IMG/VR virus record: IMGVR_UViG_3300044591_001056
Span: 1 to 26,622 of that record
Length of the DNA stretch: 26,622 nucleotides
Strand: one strand, 5' to 3'
DNA from: a virus
Part shown: positions 16,721 through 24,482 of the stretch, in pieces
How positions within the stretch are numbered: the stretch's first letter is position 1
Layout of the letters: every line of letters begins with the position of its first letter
Made by a program: the position numbers and the translations under genes
The notes under the pieces: model-generated
What the model was told of the DNA's origin: nothing
Databases searched by the model: none
Seen by the model: only the letters and a program-made list of their open reading frames with translations

Positions 16721-18151
16721 ATGGCAGGAAATTTTAAATGCCCCCAAGGTCAAATTTGTAGTAATGAATTTGGAACTAGAACTGGTAAAGACACTACAAA
16801 TGGATTTTATAGAACTTCAACTGCAATATCCCAACAATCTGGTGGAGCAGCAGTATCTGGTGGAACTACAACACTTTATTATTGGAAACCTGCAAATGTT
16901 TCTGGACAAATAACTTTAGCTGGTGTAGTAACAAATAAAGGAAGTTGGGTTCCAGCAGCAAAAACCTCTGATGGTCAAACTTGGGAATTATTAAAAGATT
17001 CAGATGGAAAACCTGTTTTAGGAACAGATGCCGCAAATTCATTAAAAAATTCAAACGGTAATTTAAATAAAAACACATCAGTACAAGTAACTAGGGCATT
17101 AGAATCTAGTGGTATAACATCAAAACAAGAACAAACTAGAGTTATAACTCCACCAGCATCATCAAACCCAGCAGACTCTGCCGCTACTGGTGGTGATGTA
17201 GCAAATCAAAATGATCAAGATAACACATCAACTCCTGTAGATTTGTCTGGAATAGCAAATTTAAATTTTGAAGGAGTAGGACAAAGAGATCAATATGCAG
17301 ATTATAAATACCCATTAAATCAAGGATCACAACCAACAGATTATATTGTTTTTAAAGCATTTAAATATGGTGGGAGAGATGTTAATGGTGCAAGTGGTAA
17401 TATTTTCAGCTTTAAAGAAAGAGATTTAAAGCAAGAAATAAAAGGATCAGTAAGACTCCCAATTCAACCTTCAGTTACAGATCAAAATGGTGTTAAGTGG
17501 AATGAGGGTACAATAACACCATTACAGATGGGAGGTGCAAATCTAGCTTTAGGAACCATAAACGGCGGTGCAGAAGGTGCTACAGCAGCATTAGAGAATG
17601 CTTTAAGAACGACACAAGATGGTGAAGTGTCCTCACAAATAAAAAACTTTGTTGCATTATATGCAGCAGAACAAGCAGTACAAACAAATTTAGCAGCAAG
17701 ATTAACTGGTGCGATTGTAAACCCAAACTTAGAACTACTATTTGATGGTCCTACTTTAAGACCTTTTACATTTAATTTTAAACTATCACCAAGATCAATA
17801 CAAGAGGCAGAACAAGTAAAAGGAATTATTAGATTTTTTAAACAAACCATGGCAGTAGTGACTACACCAAAAGATTTGTTTTTAAAAGCACCTTGTGTTT
17901 ATGAAATATCATATTTTTATCAAGGAAAACCACACAAAGGAATTAATAAAATAAAAAAATGTGCATTACAAGCATGTAGTGTTGACTACACTCCAGATGG
18001 TTCTTATATGACATTTAATGAAGATTTTATGGAAAATGGAGACAACAAAAGTCATTCAATGTTTTCATATAATCTAAGTTTACAATTCATGGAACTTGAA
18101 CCAATATATGCAAAAGATTATGACGACTCTTCTAAAGAAATAGGTTACTAA
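16721..18151 (+). CDS. 48: Baseplate tail-tube cap protein gp48, 476 aa
   Basis: The C-terminal half (about residues 320-470) contains NPNLELLFDGPTLRPFTFNF, then KLSPRSIQEAEQVKGIIRFFKQTM, ISYFYQGKPHKGINKIKKC and FSYNLSLQFMELEPIYAKDY. This is the tube-like domain of T4 gp48, which caps the baseplate hub and templates the gp19 tube. The N-terminal 180 residues are Ser/Thr/Gly-rich and not conserved with T4. Length is 476 aa against 364 in T4. The ribosome site is GGGGGA before ATG at 16721. Gene 53 follows after 2 bp. Confidence 0.8.
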   Translation: MAGNFKCPQGQICSNEFGTRTGKDTTNGFYRTSTAISQQSGGAAVSGGTTTLYYWKPANVSGQITLAGVVTNKGSWVPAAKTSDGQTWELLKDSDGKPVLGTDAANSLKNSNGNLNKNTSVQVTRALESSGITSKQEQTRVITPPASSNPADSAATGGDVANQNDQDNTSTPVDLSGIANLNFEGVGQRDQYADYKYPLNQGSQPTDYIVFKAFKYGGRDVNGASGNIFSFKERDLKQEIKGSVRLPIQPSVTDQNGVKWNEGTITPLQMGGANLALGTINGGAEGATAALENALRTTQDGEVSSQIKNFVALYAAEQAVQTNLAARLTGAIVNPNLELLFDGPTLRPFTFNFKLSPRSIQEAEQVKGIIRFFKQTMAVVTTPKDLFLKAPCVYEISYFYQGKPHKGINKIKKCALQACSVDYTPDGSYMTFNEDFMENGDNKSHSMFSYNLSLQFMELEPIYAKDYDDSSKEIGY

Positions 18152-18153
18152 AA

Positions 18154-20493
18154 ATGGCATTCTATTTTAGAAACGTACCCGATTTTGAATATGTAAGTAG
18201 ATTTCCAGGAAAGAGAAATCTTAATGACTATGTTCCTGTAAAGAATTTATTTAAAAGAGGGAAGATAAGAGACGACATATTTGGTAACTTAAAATATTTT
18301 ACAAAATATAATATTATTGGAGATGAACGCCCAGATAATATCGCTAAAAAAATATACGATGATTCCACATTAGATTGGGTAGTTTTATTATCAAATAATA
18401 TATTGAATGTATATAATGAATGGCCAAAGACTCAATATGCCTTTGACAAATATCTTTTAGAAAAATATGGTTCTTATGAAAATATTTACTCAGGAATACA
18501 TCACTATGAGACCATAGAATATAAAACTTCAGATTCAATTACAATTGTCCCTTCTGGAACATTTGTAGATGAAGGATTTTATAACGCACCAGAATACACA
18601 ATAGAATTAAATAATGATATAGAATTACCAGAATCTATATCTGGAGAGCAGGCATTAGCATCATCAACAATAAGTAATTCAAGTATTATAAATCTCAATT
18701 TAATCTCTGCAGGAACTGCATACGATGAAAGTGTGCAGGTATATATTGAGAATCCTCCTCAAGGAAGAGTCGCAATTGCAACTGCAGTCTTATCAACAGT
18801 TTTAGGTGAGAGAGAAGTTGCTTCAGTCTCAATTGTAGACTTTGGTAGAGGATATACTTATCAACCATTAGTATCTTTTACTCCTCCACCACCAACCATA
18901 CCACCCGAATTTAACGTCACTATTGGTGCTGCAGGAACAGTAACCTCAGTTTCTATAGGCAATTCTGGAGAAGGATATACATTTTTACCTATATTAGAGT
19001 TTTCTTATCCAGAAGATATTATTAGTAATGCTATATTCTTAGGTGAAATGCCTTCACAAACTATCAATACTGGTCTTGAAGGTATGTACATCTCTCCAGA
19101 TGGAGACAGAATGTATACTGCCCATGGAGCGTCTGGTTATACTCAAGGAAGAATAGAACAATATACACTATCATCACCATGGGATATTACTACTGCATCT
19201 TATGTTGGAACATATAATTTAACCACTGGTGTAGCATTTACATATGCAACTGGTGTAGAATTTAGTCCAGATGGAACAAGAATGTATGTTTCTGGACTAA
19301 CATCAAGTGGATATAAAATTGCCCAATATACTTTAGGAAATCCTTGGTTATTAACATCTGTAATTTATAAATCCAGCGTATCAGTATCAACCCCAGCTGG
19401 TGTAAGATTCCAAGATAATGGAAGATCTCTGTTTATTCTAGATGGAGAATCTCCAGATACAATTAGAAAATATTCATTATCTGTTGCATGGGATATTACG
19501 ACATTATCACCGATACAAGTATCATCATTAAATATATCAGCAATAACCAATGATTTTAATATTTTAGGATTCAATTTTAATGATACTGGTAAAGATTTAT
19601 TTGTTGGTGGTTCAAATACAGTATATGCATTTTCTTTAACTACTGCTTGGGATATTAGAACTGCATCTCTAGTAACAAGTTTAGATTTTTCTTCAAAAGA
19701 TACATTACCTCAAGATGTTTTTATAAATTCTGCAAGAACTAGATTAATAATTTCTGGATCTTCAACTAGAAAAGCATATGGATATAATATTGACTTACAA
19801 GCAAGAGGATATGTAACACTAAGTGGAGAAAATATAGGTAGTTTTGTACTAACCAATCCAGGTGGAGGATATTCTGAACCACCAACAATTTCAATACAAC
19901 CACCAATTCCAGCAAGAACAACTCAAGGATATGCCCTTTATGCGGATGGAAAGGTAAATCAAATAGTAATTACGGATCCAGGATATAATTATAGACAACC
20001 ACCTCAAGTCACAATACAAGCACCATTAGATCCAATTCCAGCTTCTGGAAGAGCACTAGTTGAAGATGGGGTAATCATTGATTTAATACTTACAAATACT
20101 GGAAGAGGATATGAAACAGCACCACAAGTAACAATTAGTCCTCCTGGAAATATATACGAACCACAAGTAGATGAATTATTTGAAATTAATGGTCAAATAT
20201 GGAAGTATAATGGATTTAACTGGTACAGAAAAATATCAGACGGAGTTCAATATTATGATAGAAAGGAACAAAAAGTTATAGAAATTGAAGGTGATAAAGT
20301 ATCAAAACCAGTAACAAACTATGATTATGAGATAGAGTTAGAAGAGAAAAAAAGATCAATCTATGTTTTAAAATCAGATTATTTAAGTATAGTATTTGAC
20401 GATATTGAAAATATCATGACATATAAAAAAGGTTCTGAACAATATTTGTCCAGAACCCTTAAGAGAGGTGATAACCCTAGATATTACGATTAA
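18154..20493 (+). CDS. 53: Baseplate wedge protein gp53 with large beta-propeller-like insertion, 779 aa
   Basis: Residues 1-125 are canonical gp53: FKRGKIRDDIFGNLKYFTKY, GDERPDNIAKKIYDDS, DWVVLLSNNILN, the LysM-like part of the wedge. The gp53 C-terminus returns at about 674-779 (NYDYEIELEEKKRSIYVLK). T4 gp53 has only 196 aa, so about 540 residues are inserted. The insertion has GxGYxxxP repeats near residues 229 and 270; a propeller-like region at about 310-540, with repeats of SPDG-x-RMY and QYTL-x-x-PWDITTAS; then three more GxGYxxxP units near 569, 608 and 648. The repeats suggest a surface-exposed, possibly receptor- or glycan-binding module on the wedge. The minus-strand gp32 terminator lies inside its 3' end, and its stop abuts the gp32 stop. 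Confidence 0.85.
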   Translation: MAFYFRNVPDFEYVSRFPGKRNLNDYVPVKNLFKRGKIRDDIFGNLKYFTKYNIIGDERPDNIAKKIYDDSTLDWVVLLSNNILNVYNEWPKTQYAFDKYLLEKYGSYENIYSGIHHYETIEYKTSDSITIVPSGTFVDEGFYNAPEYTIELNNDIELPESISGEQALASSTISNSSIINLNLISAGTAYDESVQVYIENPPQGRVAIATAVLSTVLGEREVASVSIVDFGRGYTYQPLVSFTPPPPTIPPEFNVTIGAAGTVTSVSIGNSGEGYTFLPILEFSYPEDIISNAIFLGEMPSQTINTGLEGMYISPDGDRMYTAHGASGYTQGRIEQYTLSSPWDITTASYVGTYNLTTGVAFTYATGVEFSPDGTRMYVSGLTSSGYKIAQYTLGNPWLLTSVIYKSSVSVSTPAGVRFQDNGRSLFILDGESPDTIRKYSLSVAWDITTLSPIQVSSLNISAITNDFNILGFNFNDTGKDLFVGGSNTVYAFSLTTAWDIRTASLVTSLDFSSKDTLPQDVFINSARTRLIISGSSTRKAYGYNIDLQARGYVTLSGENIGSFVLTNPGGGYSEPPTISIQPPIPARTTQGYALYADGKVNQIVITDPGYNYRQPPQVTIQAPLDPIPASGRALVEDGVIIDLILTNTGRGYETAPQVTISPPGNIYEPQVDELFEINGQIWKYNGFNWYRKISDGVQYYDRKEQKVIEIEGDKVSKPVTNYDYEIELEEKKRSIYVLKSDYLSIVFDDIENIMTYKKGSEQYLSRTLKRGDNPRYYD
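20423..20457 (-). terminator. Intrinsic terminator of gene 32, inside the 3' end of gene 53
   Basis: Minus strand: GGTTCTGGACA and TGTTCAGAACC form an 11-bp stem with one G-U pair and a 5-nt AATAT loop, followed by TTTTTTATAT. This is a strong Rho-independent terminator, about 37 nt past the gene 32 stop. On the plus strand the stem is followed by CTTAAG, not a T run, so it acts in one direction only. Confidence 0.85.
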
Positions 20494-21459
20494 TCAACTT
20501 TCTGCAAGTTTTTGAAAGTAACTCATAGCATCATCATCCTCATCTTCACCGTAAGATGAACTAGAAGAACTAGAAGAACTAGAAGAAAGAGAACTTAGTT
20601 GAGAACTAAGGTCTTCGGGAAGTTCGGAAGTCTGACGACGAGATTCAAAGTTAGGAGTATAAGAACCGCGAGAGTTGTCTTCATCATCAACCTCTTCATC
20701 AACAGGACGTTGAGCAGCAGATTTTTGACCAAGGACATACTTAAGACGCTTTTCAAGTTCTTCGTATGTTTTAAATTCGGTCGGAGCAATCAATTGATTA
20801 AGGGAATATTCCTTTTTCCAAATTGCTTCCATTGCTTCATCATCATTCAGAAGAGGTTCTGGGCGATCAAACTCAGACTTATCATAGTTCCAGTAACCAT
20901 CAACCTTACGGATTTTCAACTTAAAGTTTGCACCTTGCCAAAAATCAAAGGGGTTGATAGGGGTCTCATCTTCAAATTCAGGTTGCATTGCTGCCATAAT
21001 CTTATCAAAGATTTTTTTACCATACTTGAAGAGAAATACTTTACCTTCATTGGCGGGATTTGCAGGATCCTTAACTACGTAAATGTTAGAGTAGTAAGAT
21101 AGTTTACGCTTTTGCTTACGAACAGTTTCTTTATCTTTGTCACTACCACTGTTCCACAATTCACGATTGTATTCAGAAACTGGATCCTTTTGTCCAATAG
21201 TAGTGAGCGAGTTTTCAATATACCATCCACCAGGACCTTGAAATCCATGGGCATACATTTTTACCCACGGAAGATCTTCACTTTCAGGAGAAGGTAGGAA
21301 TCGAACAACTGCGTACCCATTACCAGTCTTATCCATCTCTGGTTTCCAGAGACGATCATCAGCACCATTAGAAGATGTATTCATCTTCTCCATCTCTTTA
21401 ACAAGTTTTTGTGTAAGAGAACCAAGAGAAGATTGTTTTTTAAGATCAGAAAAAGACAT
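20494..21459 (-). CDS. 32: Single-stranded DNA binding protein gp32, 321 aa
   Basis: Clear gp32: the N-terminal basic self-association region (SFSDLKKQSSLGSLTQKLVKE), DRLWKPEMDKTGNGYAVVRFLPS, FQGPGGWYIENSLTTIG, KLSYYSNIYVVKDPANP and KYGKKIFDKI. It covers ssDNA in replication and recombination. The zinc-binding Cys of T4 gp32 are absent: there is no Cys in the whole protein. The C-terminus has a poly-Ser linker and an acidic tail (GEDEDDDAMSYFQKLAES), which in T4 recruits partner proteins such as gp59. RBS GAGG lies 8 nt before the ATG. It has its own promoter, a structured leader and a terminator, as fits autoregulated high expression. Confidence 0.95.
   Translation of the reverse strand: MSFSDLKKQSSLGSLTQKLVKEMEKMNTSSNGADDRLWKPEMDKTGNGYAVVRFLPSPESEDLPWVKMYAHGFQGPGGWYIENSLTTIGQKDPVSEYNRELWNSGSDKDKETVRKQKRKLSYYSNIYVVKDPANPANEGKVFLFKYGKKIFDKIMAAMQPEFEDETPINPFDFWQGANFKLKIRKVDGYWNYDKSEFDRPEPLLNDDEAMEAIWKKEYSLNQLIAPTEFKTYEELEKRLKYVLGQKSAAQRPVDEEVDDEDNSRGSYTPNFESRRQTSELPEDLSSQLSSLSSSSSSSSSSSYGEDEDDDAMSYFQKLAES
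20558..20584. repeat. 9-bp tandem repeat encoding the gp32 Ser linker (3 copies)
   Basis: Three perfect copies of gaactagaa (plus strand) encode alternating TCT and AGT Ser codons in the linker before the acidic tail of gp32. Copy number could change by slippage without breaking the frame, which would change linker length. Confidence 0.8.
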
Positions 21460-21495
21460 TAGATTACCTCAGATTAAGTTAGATTTGGCCTTTGG

Positions 21496-21524
21496 GTGCC
21501 CGTTAGGGCATCTGCGGTGGGCAC
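21496..21524 (-). promoter_or_regulatory. Structured 5' leader of gene 32 (possible autoregulatory operator)
   Basis: The leader predicted to start near 21524 opens with GTGCCC, which pairs with GGGCAC (21496-21501) over 6 bp around a 17-nt loop. A competing hairpin TGCCC-TAAC-GGGCA (21497-21510) uses the same 3' arm. T4 gp32 represses its own translation by binding an unstructured leader nucleated at a 5' pseudoknot. A similar role is inferred here. Confidence 0.55.
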
Positions 21525-21548
21525 TAAACCAATATATTGCAGATGCCC
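21506..21548. repeat. 10-bp inverted repeat spanning the gene 32 promoter
   Basis: Arms gggcatctgc (21506-21515) and gcagatgccc (21539-21548) are perfect inverted repeats, 23 bp apart. One arm lies in the -35/-10 spacer and the other in the leader, flanking the start site. It may be a DNA operator. Confidence 0.7.
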
Positions 21549-21559
21549 GTCCATGTCAA
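21531..21559 (-). promoter_or_regulatory. Sigma70-type promoter of gene 32
   Basis: Minus strand: TTGACA (21554-21559), a 17-bp spacer, TATATT (21531-21536). The -35 overlaps the last codons of the DUF1825-like gene, giving gene 32 expression independent of the upstream operon. Confidence 0.85.
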
Positions 21560-21897
21560 GTGTTTTCAAATTTACCAATTTGTTCTTTCATTTTTTCAAT
21601 CAAAGTTTGCATATTAGTGAAGATCACATTCATATCAACATTTGCTGGTAGTCCCATCATAACAGCAGACTTTGATATATTTTCTTTCATCTTTTTTGCT
21701 TCTGGATCATCAGATAAAGATAATCTGGTATATAAGACTTTTTGTTTATCCAATAACCTTTGAAGTAAATCAACATGTTGCATTTTACCTTTATGATCCA
21801 TTTGGTAAAATTTAAAAACACTATTATAAAGATCTTCTTGTAGTTCAGAAATTTCTACCATCTCTGCACGAACTACATCTGATTCAAAAAAACTCAT
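21556..21897 (-). CDS. DUF1825-like protein, 113 aa, between gp59 and gp32
   Basis: The sequence MSFFESDVVRAEMVEISELQ, then KQKVLYTRLSLSDDPEAKKM and MMGLPANVDMNVIF resembles DUF1825, a family of small helical proteins found in cyanobacteria and their phages; function unknown. I chose ATG at 21897 because AAGGAG lies 8 nt upstream and the ATG overlaps the gp59 stop (ATGA); a GTG start nine bases earlier would cut into the spacing. It is all-helical with an acidic, Met-rich surface. In T4, gene 59 directly precedes 32, so this gene is an insertion. A replication or recombination role is suggested by context only. Confidence 0.65.
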   Translation of the reverse strand: MSFFESDVVRAEMVEISELQEDLYNSVFKFYQMDHKGKMQHVDLLQRLLDKQKVLYTRLSLSDDPEAKKMKENISKSAVMMGLPANVDMNVIFTNMQTLIEKMKEQIGKFENT

Positions 21898-22484
21898 AAT
21901 ACACACTCCTTTAAAATTTTTCTATACTTAAATATATCAATATTTAGAAACGAAGAATATTTTTTTATCCTAGCAGATATAAATTTCCACACAGGATCAT
22001 TTAATTTCTTATCAAAAACTTTTACAAATCCAAAAATTTTATCAAGTATAATAAAAGTTTCTAAGGAGATATTATTTTGCAAATGTTGCTTTAATATTTG
22101 TGGATGAGATGATCCTTCTACAAAAAACATCTCATCAAAATTATTTTTATTAAATATATTACTTACCTGTTCTTTAAAATGATATGAAAGGGATTGTTTC
22201 TTTTTTTCCCAATCAACGTATCTAGTTTCACCTTCTCTAATTATTTCTCCAATCCATAACGATTGAGGATCATCACAAGAAACAAAATTGGCAACAAAAA
22301 AATTTATAACTTCCTGATCACTCTTTTGTCTAGATAATTTTTCAAACCAATATCTATCCTTCCTTTTATAGAAGGATTGTAGCGTAGCTCTACTTTTACC
22401 ACAATACTTATGATAGTCGTAACTATCTTTAGTAAAGTGATTTTTTAAAGCAAGATATGTTTTATAAACATCAAAAGGTGTCAT
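21894..22484 (-). CDS. 59: DNA helicase loader gp59, 196 aa
   Basis: Matches T4 gp59 in length (217 aa) and pattern: an N-terminal YKTYLALKNHF, then KRKDRYWFEKLSRQK, the SLWIGEIIREGE segment, and QNNISLETFIILDKIFGF followed by WKFISARIKKYSSFLNID. The protein is all-helical and basic. In T4 it binds gp32-coated fork DNA and loads the gp41 helicase, so its neighbourhood with gp32 is functional. It follows gene 33 by 15 bp without a clear ribosome site, and its stop overlaps the start of the DUF1825-like gene. Confidence 0.88.
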   Translation of the reverse strand: MTPFDVYKTYLALKNHFTKDSYDYHKYCGKSRATLQSFYKRKDRYWFEKLSRQKSDQEVINFFVANFVSCDDPQSLWIGEIIREGETRYVDWEKKKQSLSYHFKEQVSNIFNKNNFDEMFFVEGSSHPQILKQHLQNNISLETFIILDKIFGFVKVFDKKLNDPVWKFISARIKKYSSFLNIDIFKYRKILKECVL

Positions 22485-22499
22485 AATATAAATTAAAAA

Positions 22500-22790
22500 T
22501 TAAAAAATTAACTTAGCCCTGGAAGTTCTTTTTAAGAAATTAAGTTCCATTGCATCATACTTAATTTTTTCTTTTAATGGTTTAGATATAAGTTTAGGAA
22601 CAGATTCTAAATCAATACTATTTTTATCACAAAAATGAATAATAGCATCAATATAATTCATATCATTATTATGATGAACTAATGCTTCAATTTCTTGTGC
22701 GAATTTAGTAGGACAGAAAAACTTATTTTCTAATACTTTTTCAAATTCTTTTTGTTCTAAATTACTTTTTGTTTGTTTATCAGGTTTCAT
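22500..22790 (-). CDS. 33: Late transcription coactivator gp33-like, 96 aa
   Basis: The segment FAQEIEALVHHNNDMNYIDA, then IIHFCDKNSIDLESVPKLIS and LKEKIKYDAMELNFLK aligns in order and spacing with T4 gp33 (112 aa), which binds the RNA polymerase flap and, through its hydrophobic C-terminal end, the gp45 clamp. Here the C-terminus is RAKLIF, a plausible clamp-binding tail. The start at ATG 22790 is preferred over the earlier ATG at 22895: it overlaps the nuclease stop by only 11 bp, while the longer version would overlap by 116 bp. A weak GGGA lies upstream. gp33 would act with a gp55-type sigma factor on the TATAAATA promoters seen in this window. Confidence 0.8.
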   Translation of the reverse strand: MKPDKQTKSNLEQKEFEKVLENKFFCPTKFAQEIEALVHHNNDMNYIDAIIHFCDKNSIDLESVPKLISKPLKEKIKYDAMELNFLKRTSRAKLIF

Positions 22791-23460
22791 ATGTTCCCAA
22801 TTTGTATTGAACAAACTCTCTAATATACTGTATGAGTAGTTTGATGTATTTTTCTTTGTCGTATTCTTCATAAACAACACATTCTCCATTTTCACAAGAC
22901 ATAATGATTACCAATTTTTTAACGGTAATTCCAGTTAACTCATAAAGCATACATGCATATGCTACACATTGAACAAAATAGTGTTCAATCCATTCTCTAG
23001 GTTTAGGTTTTTTTGAGGTTTTAAAATCAATTATTGCCAATTCTCCATTAAATTCAGCAATACAATCTACTGTTCCCGCAACACCTAATACTTTACTGTA
23101 AAGAGAAGACTCTAGAGCATGAATATTATTTATCTTATTTAATTCTGGTTTAGCAATTTTAAATAAGAAATCAGATAAAGGTTGAACTTTAGGAAGTTCT
23201 TGATCGTTAATCAAATAATGTTCAACTAAAGTGTGCATATCAGTCCCGCGACTGGTTGCCTGCTTAGTAATTTTATCCGCCTTTTCTTCACCAATTTTTT
23301 TACGCCAGTTAGCAAAGAACTGGCGATTTTTATGACTGGTAACTGAAGTGATAGAAAATAATTTTAAAAGTTCATTTCCATCAGGTATTTTATAATAACG
23401 AACACCATCTATATTCTCCCGTTCTAATTTGGGGAGATCCAATTCAATATGTTTAAACAT
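22780..23460 (-). CDS. PD-(D/E)XK superfamily nuclease (RecB/Cas4-like exonuclease), 226 aa
   Basis: Motifs in order: RGTDMHTLVEHYL (His76, the RecB-type His motif), E117, TVDCIAEFNG with D132, AIIDFKTSKK with D145 and K147, and QCVAYACMLY (Q164, Y168, the QxxxY motif). Together they form a complete RecB-like active site, predicted to need a divalent metal. Length suits single-domain phage exonucleases. It is coupled to phoH (TAATG overlap at 23460) and to gene 33. It likely trims host or phage DNA during recombination or degradation; the exact substrate is unknown. There are no Cys clusters for an Fe-S centre, unlike typical Cas4. Confidence 0.8.
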   Translation of the reverse strand: MFKHIELDLPKLERENIDGVRYYKIPDGNELLKLFSITSVTSHKNRQFFANWRKKIGEEKADKITKQATSRGTDMHTLVEHYLINDQELPKVQPLSDFLFKIAKPELNKINNIHALESSLYSKVLGVAGTVDCIAEFNGELAIIDFKTSKKPKPREWIEHYFVQCVAYACMLYELTGITVKKLVIIMSCENGECVVYEEYDKEKYIKLLIQYIREFVQYKLGTYET

Positions 23461-24218
23461 TAAAATCCTAACTCAGTTTTTGCAATAATATATTCTTTAC
23501 ACAGACCTGAACGAACAATATCCTCTACACCAAATTCAATGATGTCAAAAGAAGGCATTACTCGTAAAATCTTCATAAAATCAATAATACCATTACGCTC
23601 ATTTGTTTTTACAAGATCCGATTGAGTCGCATCTCCACAAAAACAAATTTTTGTATTTTCACCAACACGAGTAATTATACTATCAAGTTCATGAAAATTC
23701 AAGTTTTGAAATTCATCAACTATAATAATGGCATTATCTAATGTAGTTCCTCGAAGAAATGATGTTGACCAAAAACTTATAGTTCCTTGTGTCTTTAAGT
23801 TGCCATATAACATCTCAAATTCAGTATCACTTGGAAGTTGGAACATGTATTTAACCATGTTCTTATAAGGAATTTGATACAGAGAAGATTTATCTTCATG
23901 ATCTCCAGGAAGAAATCCAATTTCTCTGGTAGCAACTAATGAACGAACGATGTATATCTTTTCATAAGGAGAATGTTCTTTTAAAACATCTTTCAATGCA
24001 TTATACAAAGTGATAAATGTTTTACCAGTTCCAGCAGCACCATATGCCACAAGATTTTTACTTTCACTATATGAAGAGAATAATTTTTTTTGATTCTCTG
24101 TTAAAGGATCAATATCTAAAAGTAATTCCGTATTAACAGGTTTTTTTCTTTTCATTTGTTTTGCAGTCATACCAACACCTATTGGTTGATGCTCATCAGT
24201 TCTTCTTCTTCTTGCCAT
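23460..24218 (-). CDS. phoH: PhoH-like P-loop ATPase, 252 aa
   Basis: Walker A GAAGTGKT (residues 60-67), an IVRSLVATREIGFLPGD segment, Walker B NAIIIVDEFQNL (about 162-173) and FCGDATQSDL are all PhoH features. The N-terminus (1-35) is basic. PhoH proteins are widespread in marine phages, often regarded as phosphate-stress related, though the function in infection is unresolved (RNA- or nucleotide-linked ATPase/helicase activity is discussed). It is translationally coupled to both neighbours by TAATG overlaps. No Pho box is seen nearby. Confidence 0.93.
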   Translation of the reverse strand: MARRRRTDEHQPIGVGMTAKQMKRKKPVNTELLLDIDPLTENQKKLFSSYSESKNLVAYGAAGTGKTFITLYNALKDVLKEHSPYEKIYIVRSLVATREIGFLPGDHEDKSSLYQIPYKNMVKYMFQLPSDTEFEMLYGNLKTQGTISFWSTSFLRGTTLDNAIIIVDEFQNLNFHELDSIITRVGENTKICFCGDATQSDLVKTNERNGIIDFMKILRVMPSFDIIEFGVEDIVRSGLCKEYIIAKTELGF

Positions 24219-24460
24219 TAGATTTTCTTAACAAGGGACTTGGGTGCTTTAGATGCTTTTTCTAGGACTTCATTCCATCCAGGATGTTTTTTAATAAGTT
24301 GATCTTTCCATTCTCCAACTTCTCCAAAAGATGCACATCCTTTAGACCAATCTCTAGTCCATTCTGGATTATCTTTATACCATTGAGTAATGTCATGTAC
24401 ACTCATCTCAATGATCTTTTTTTCCCCAGTCTCGTTATTAATGATAGGATAAATCGCCAT
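24218..24460 (-). CDS. Small conserved phage protein, 80 aa (FmdB-like pattern without Cys pairs)
   Basis: The sequence begins MAIYPIINNETGEKKIIEMS, then WYKDNPEWTRDW and ends VGEWKDQLIKKHPGWNEVLEKA. Such proteins occur beside phoH in T4-like cyanophages and recall a FmdB-type zinc-ribbon protein whose Cys were lost (one Cys remains). Function is unknown. Its stop overlaps the phoH start by one base. The 52-aa protein encoded just upstream has a similar opening. Confidence 0.65.
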   Translation of the reverse strand: MAIYPIINNETGEKKIIEMSVHDITQWYKDNPEWTRDWSKGCASFGEVGEWKDQLIKKHPGWNEVLEKASKAPKSLVKKI

Positions 24461-24482
24461 AAGTTACATTAATTTACAGTAA

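Noticed and set aside
17303-17310. TATAAATA octamer on the plus strand
   Set aside because: It lies inside gene 48 at codons for Asp-Tyr-Lys-Tyr, far from any start, and such octamers are expected by chance in AT-rich DNA.
20558-20588. Short repeats as a CRISPR-like array
   Set aside because: The 9-bp units are contiguous with no spacers and encode a Ser linker in frame.
20599-21102. Open frame of 167 codons on the plus strand
   Set aside because: It is antisense to gene 32, which is certain by homology, and its product is a Phe/Ile/Arg-rich composition without family features.
22791-22895. Longer N-terminus for gp33
   Set aside because: It would overlap the nuclease gene by over 100 bp in another frame, and the extra residues have no counterpart in T4 gp33.
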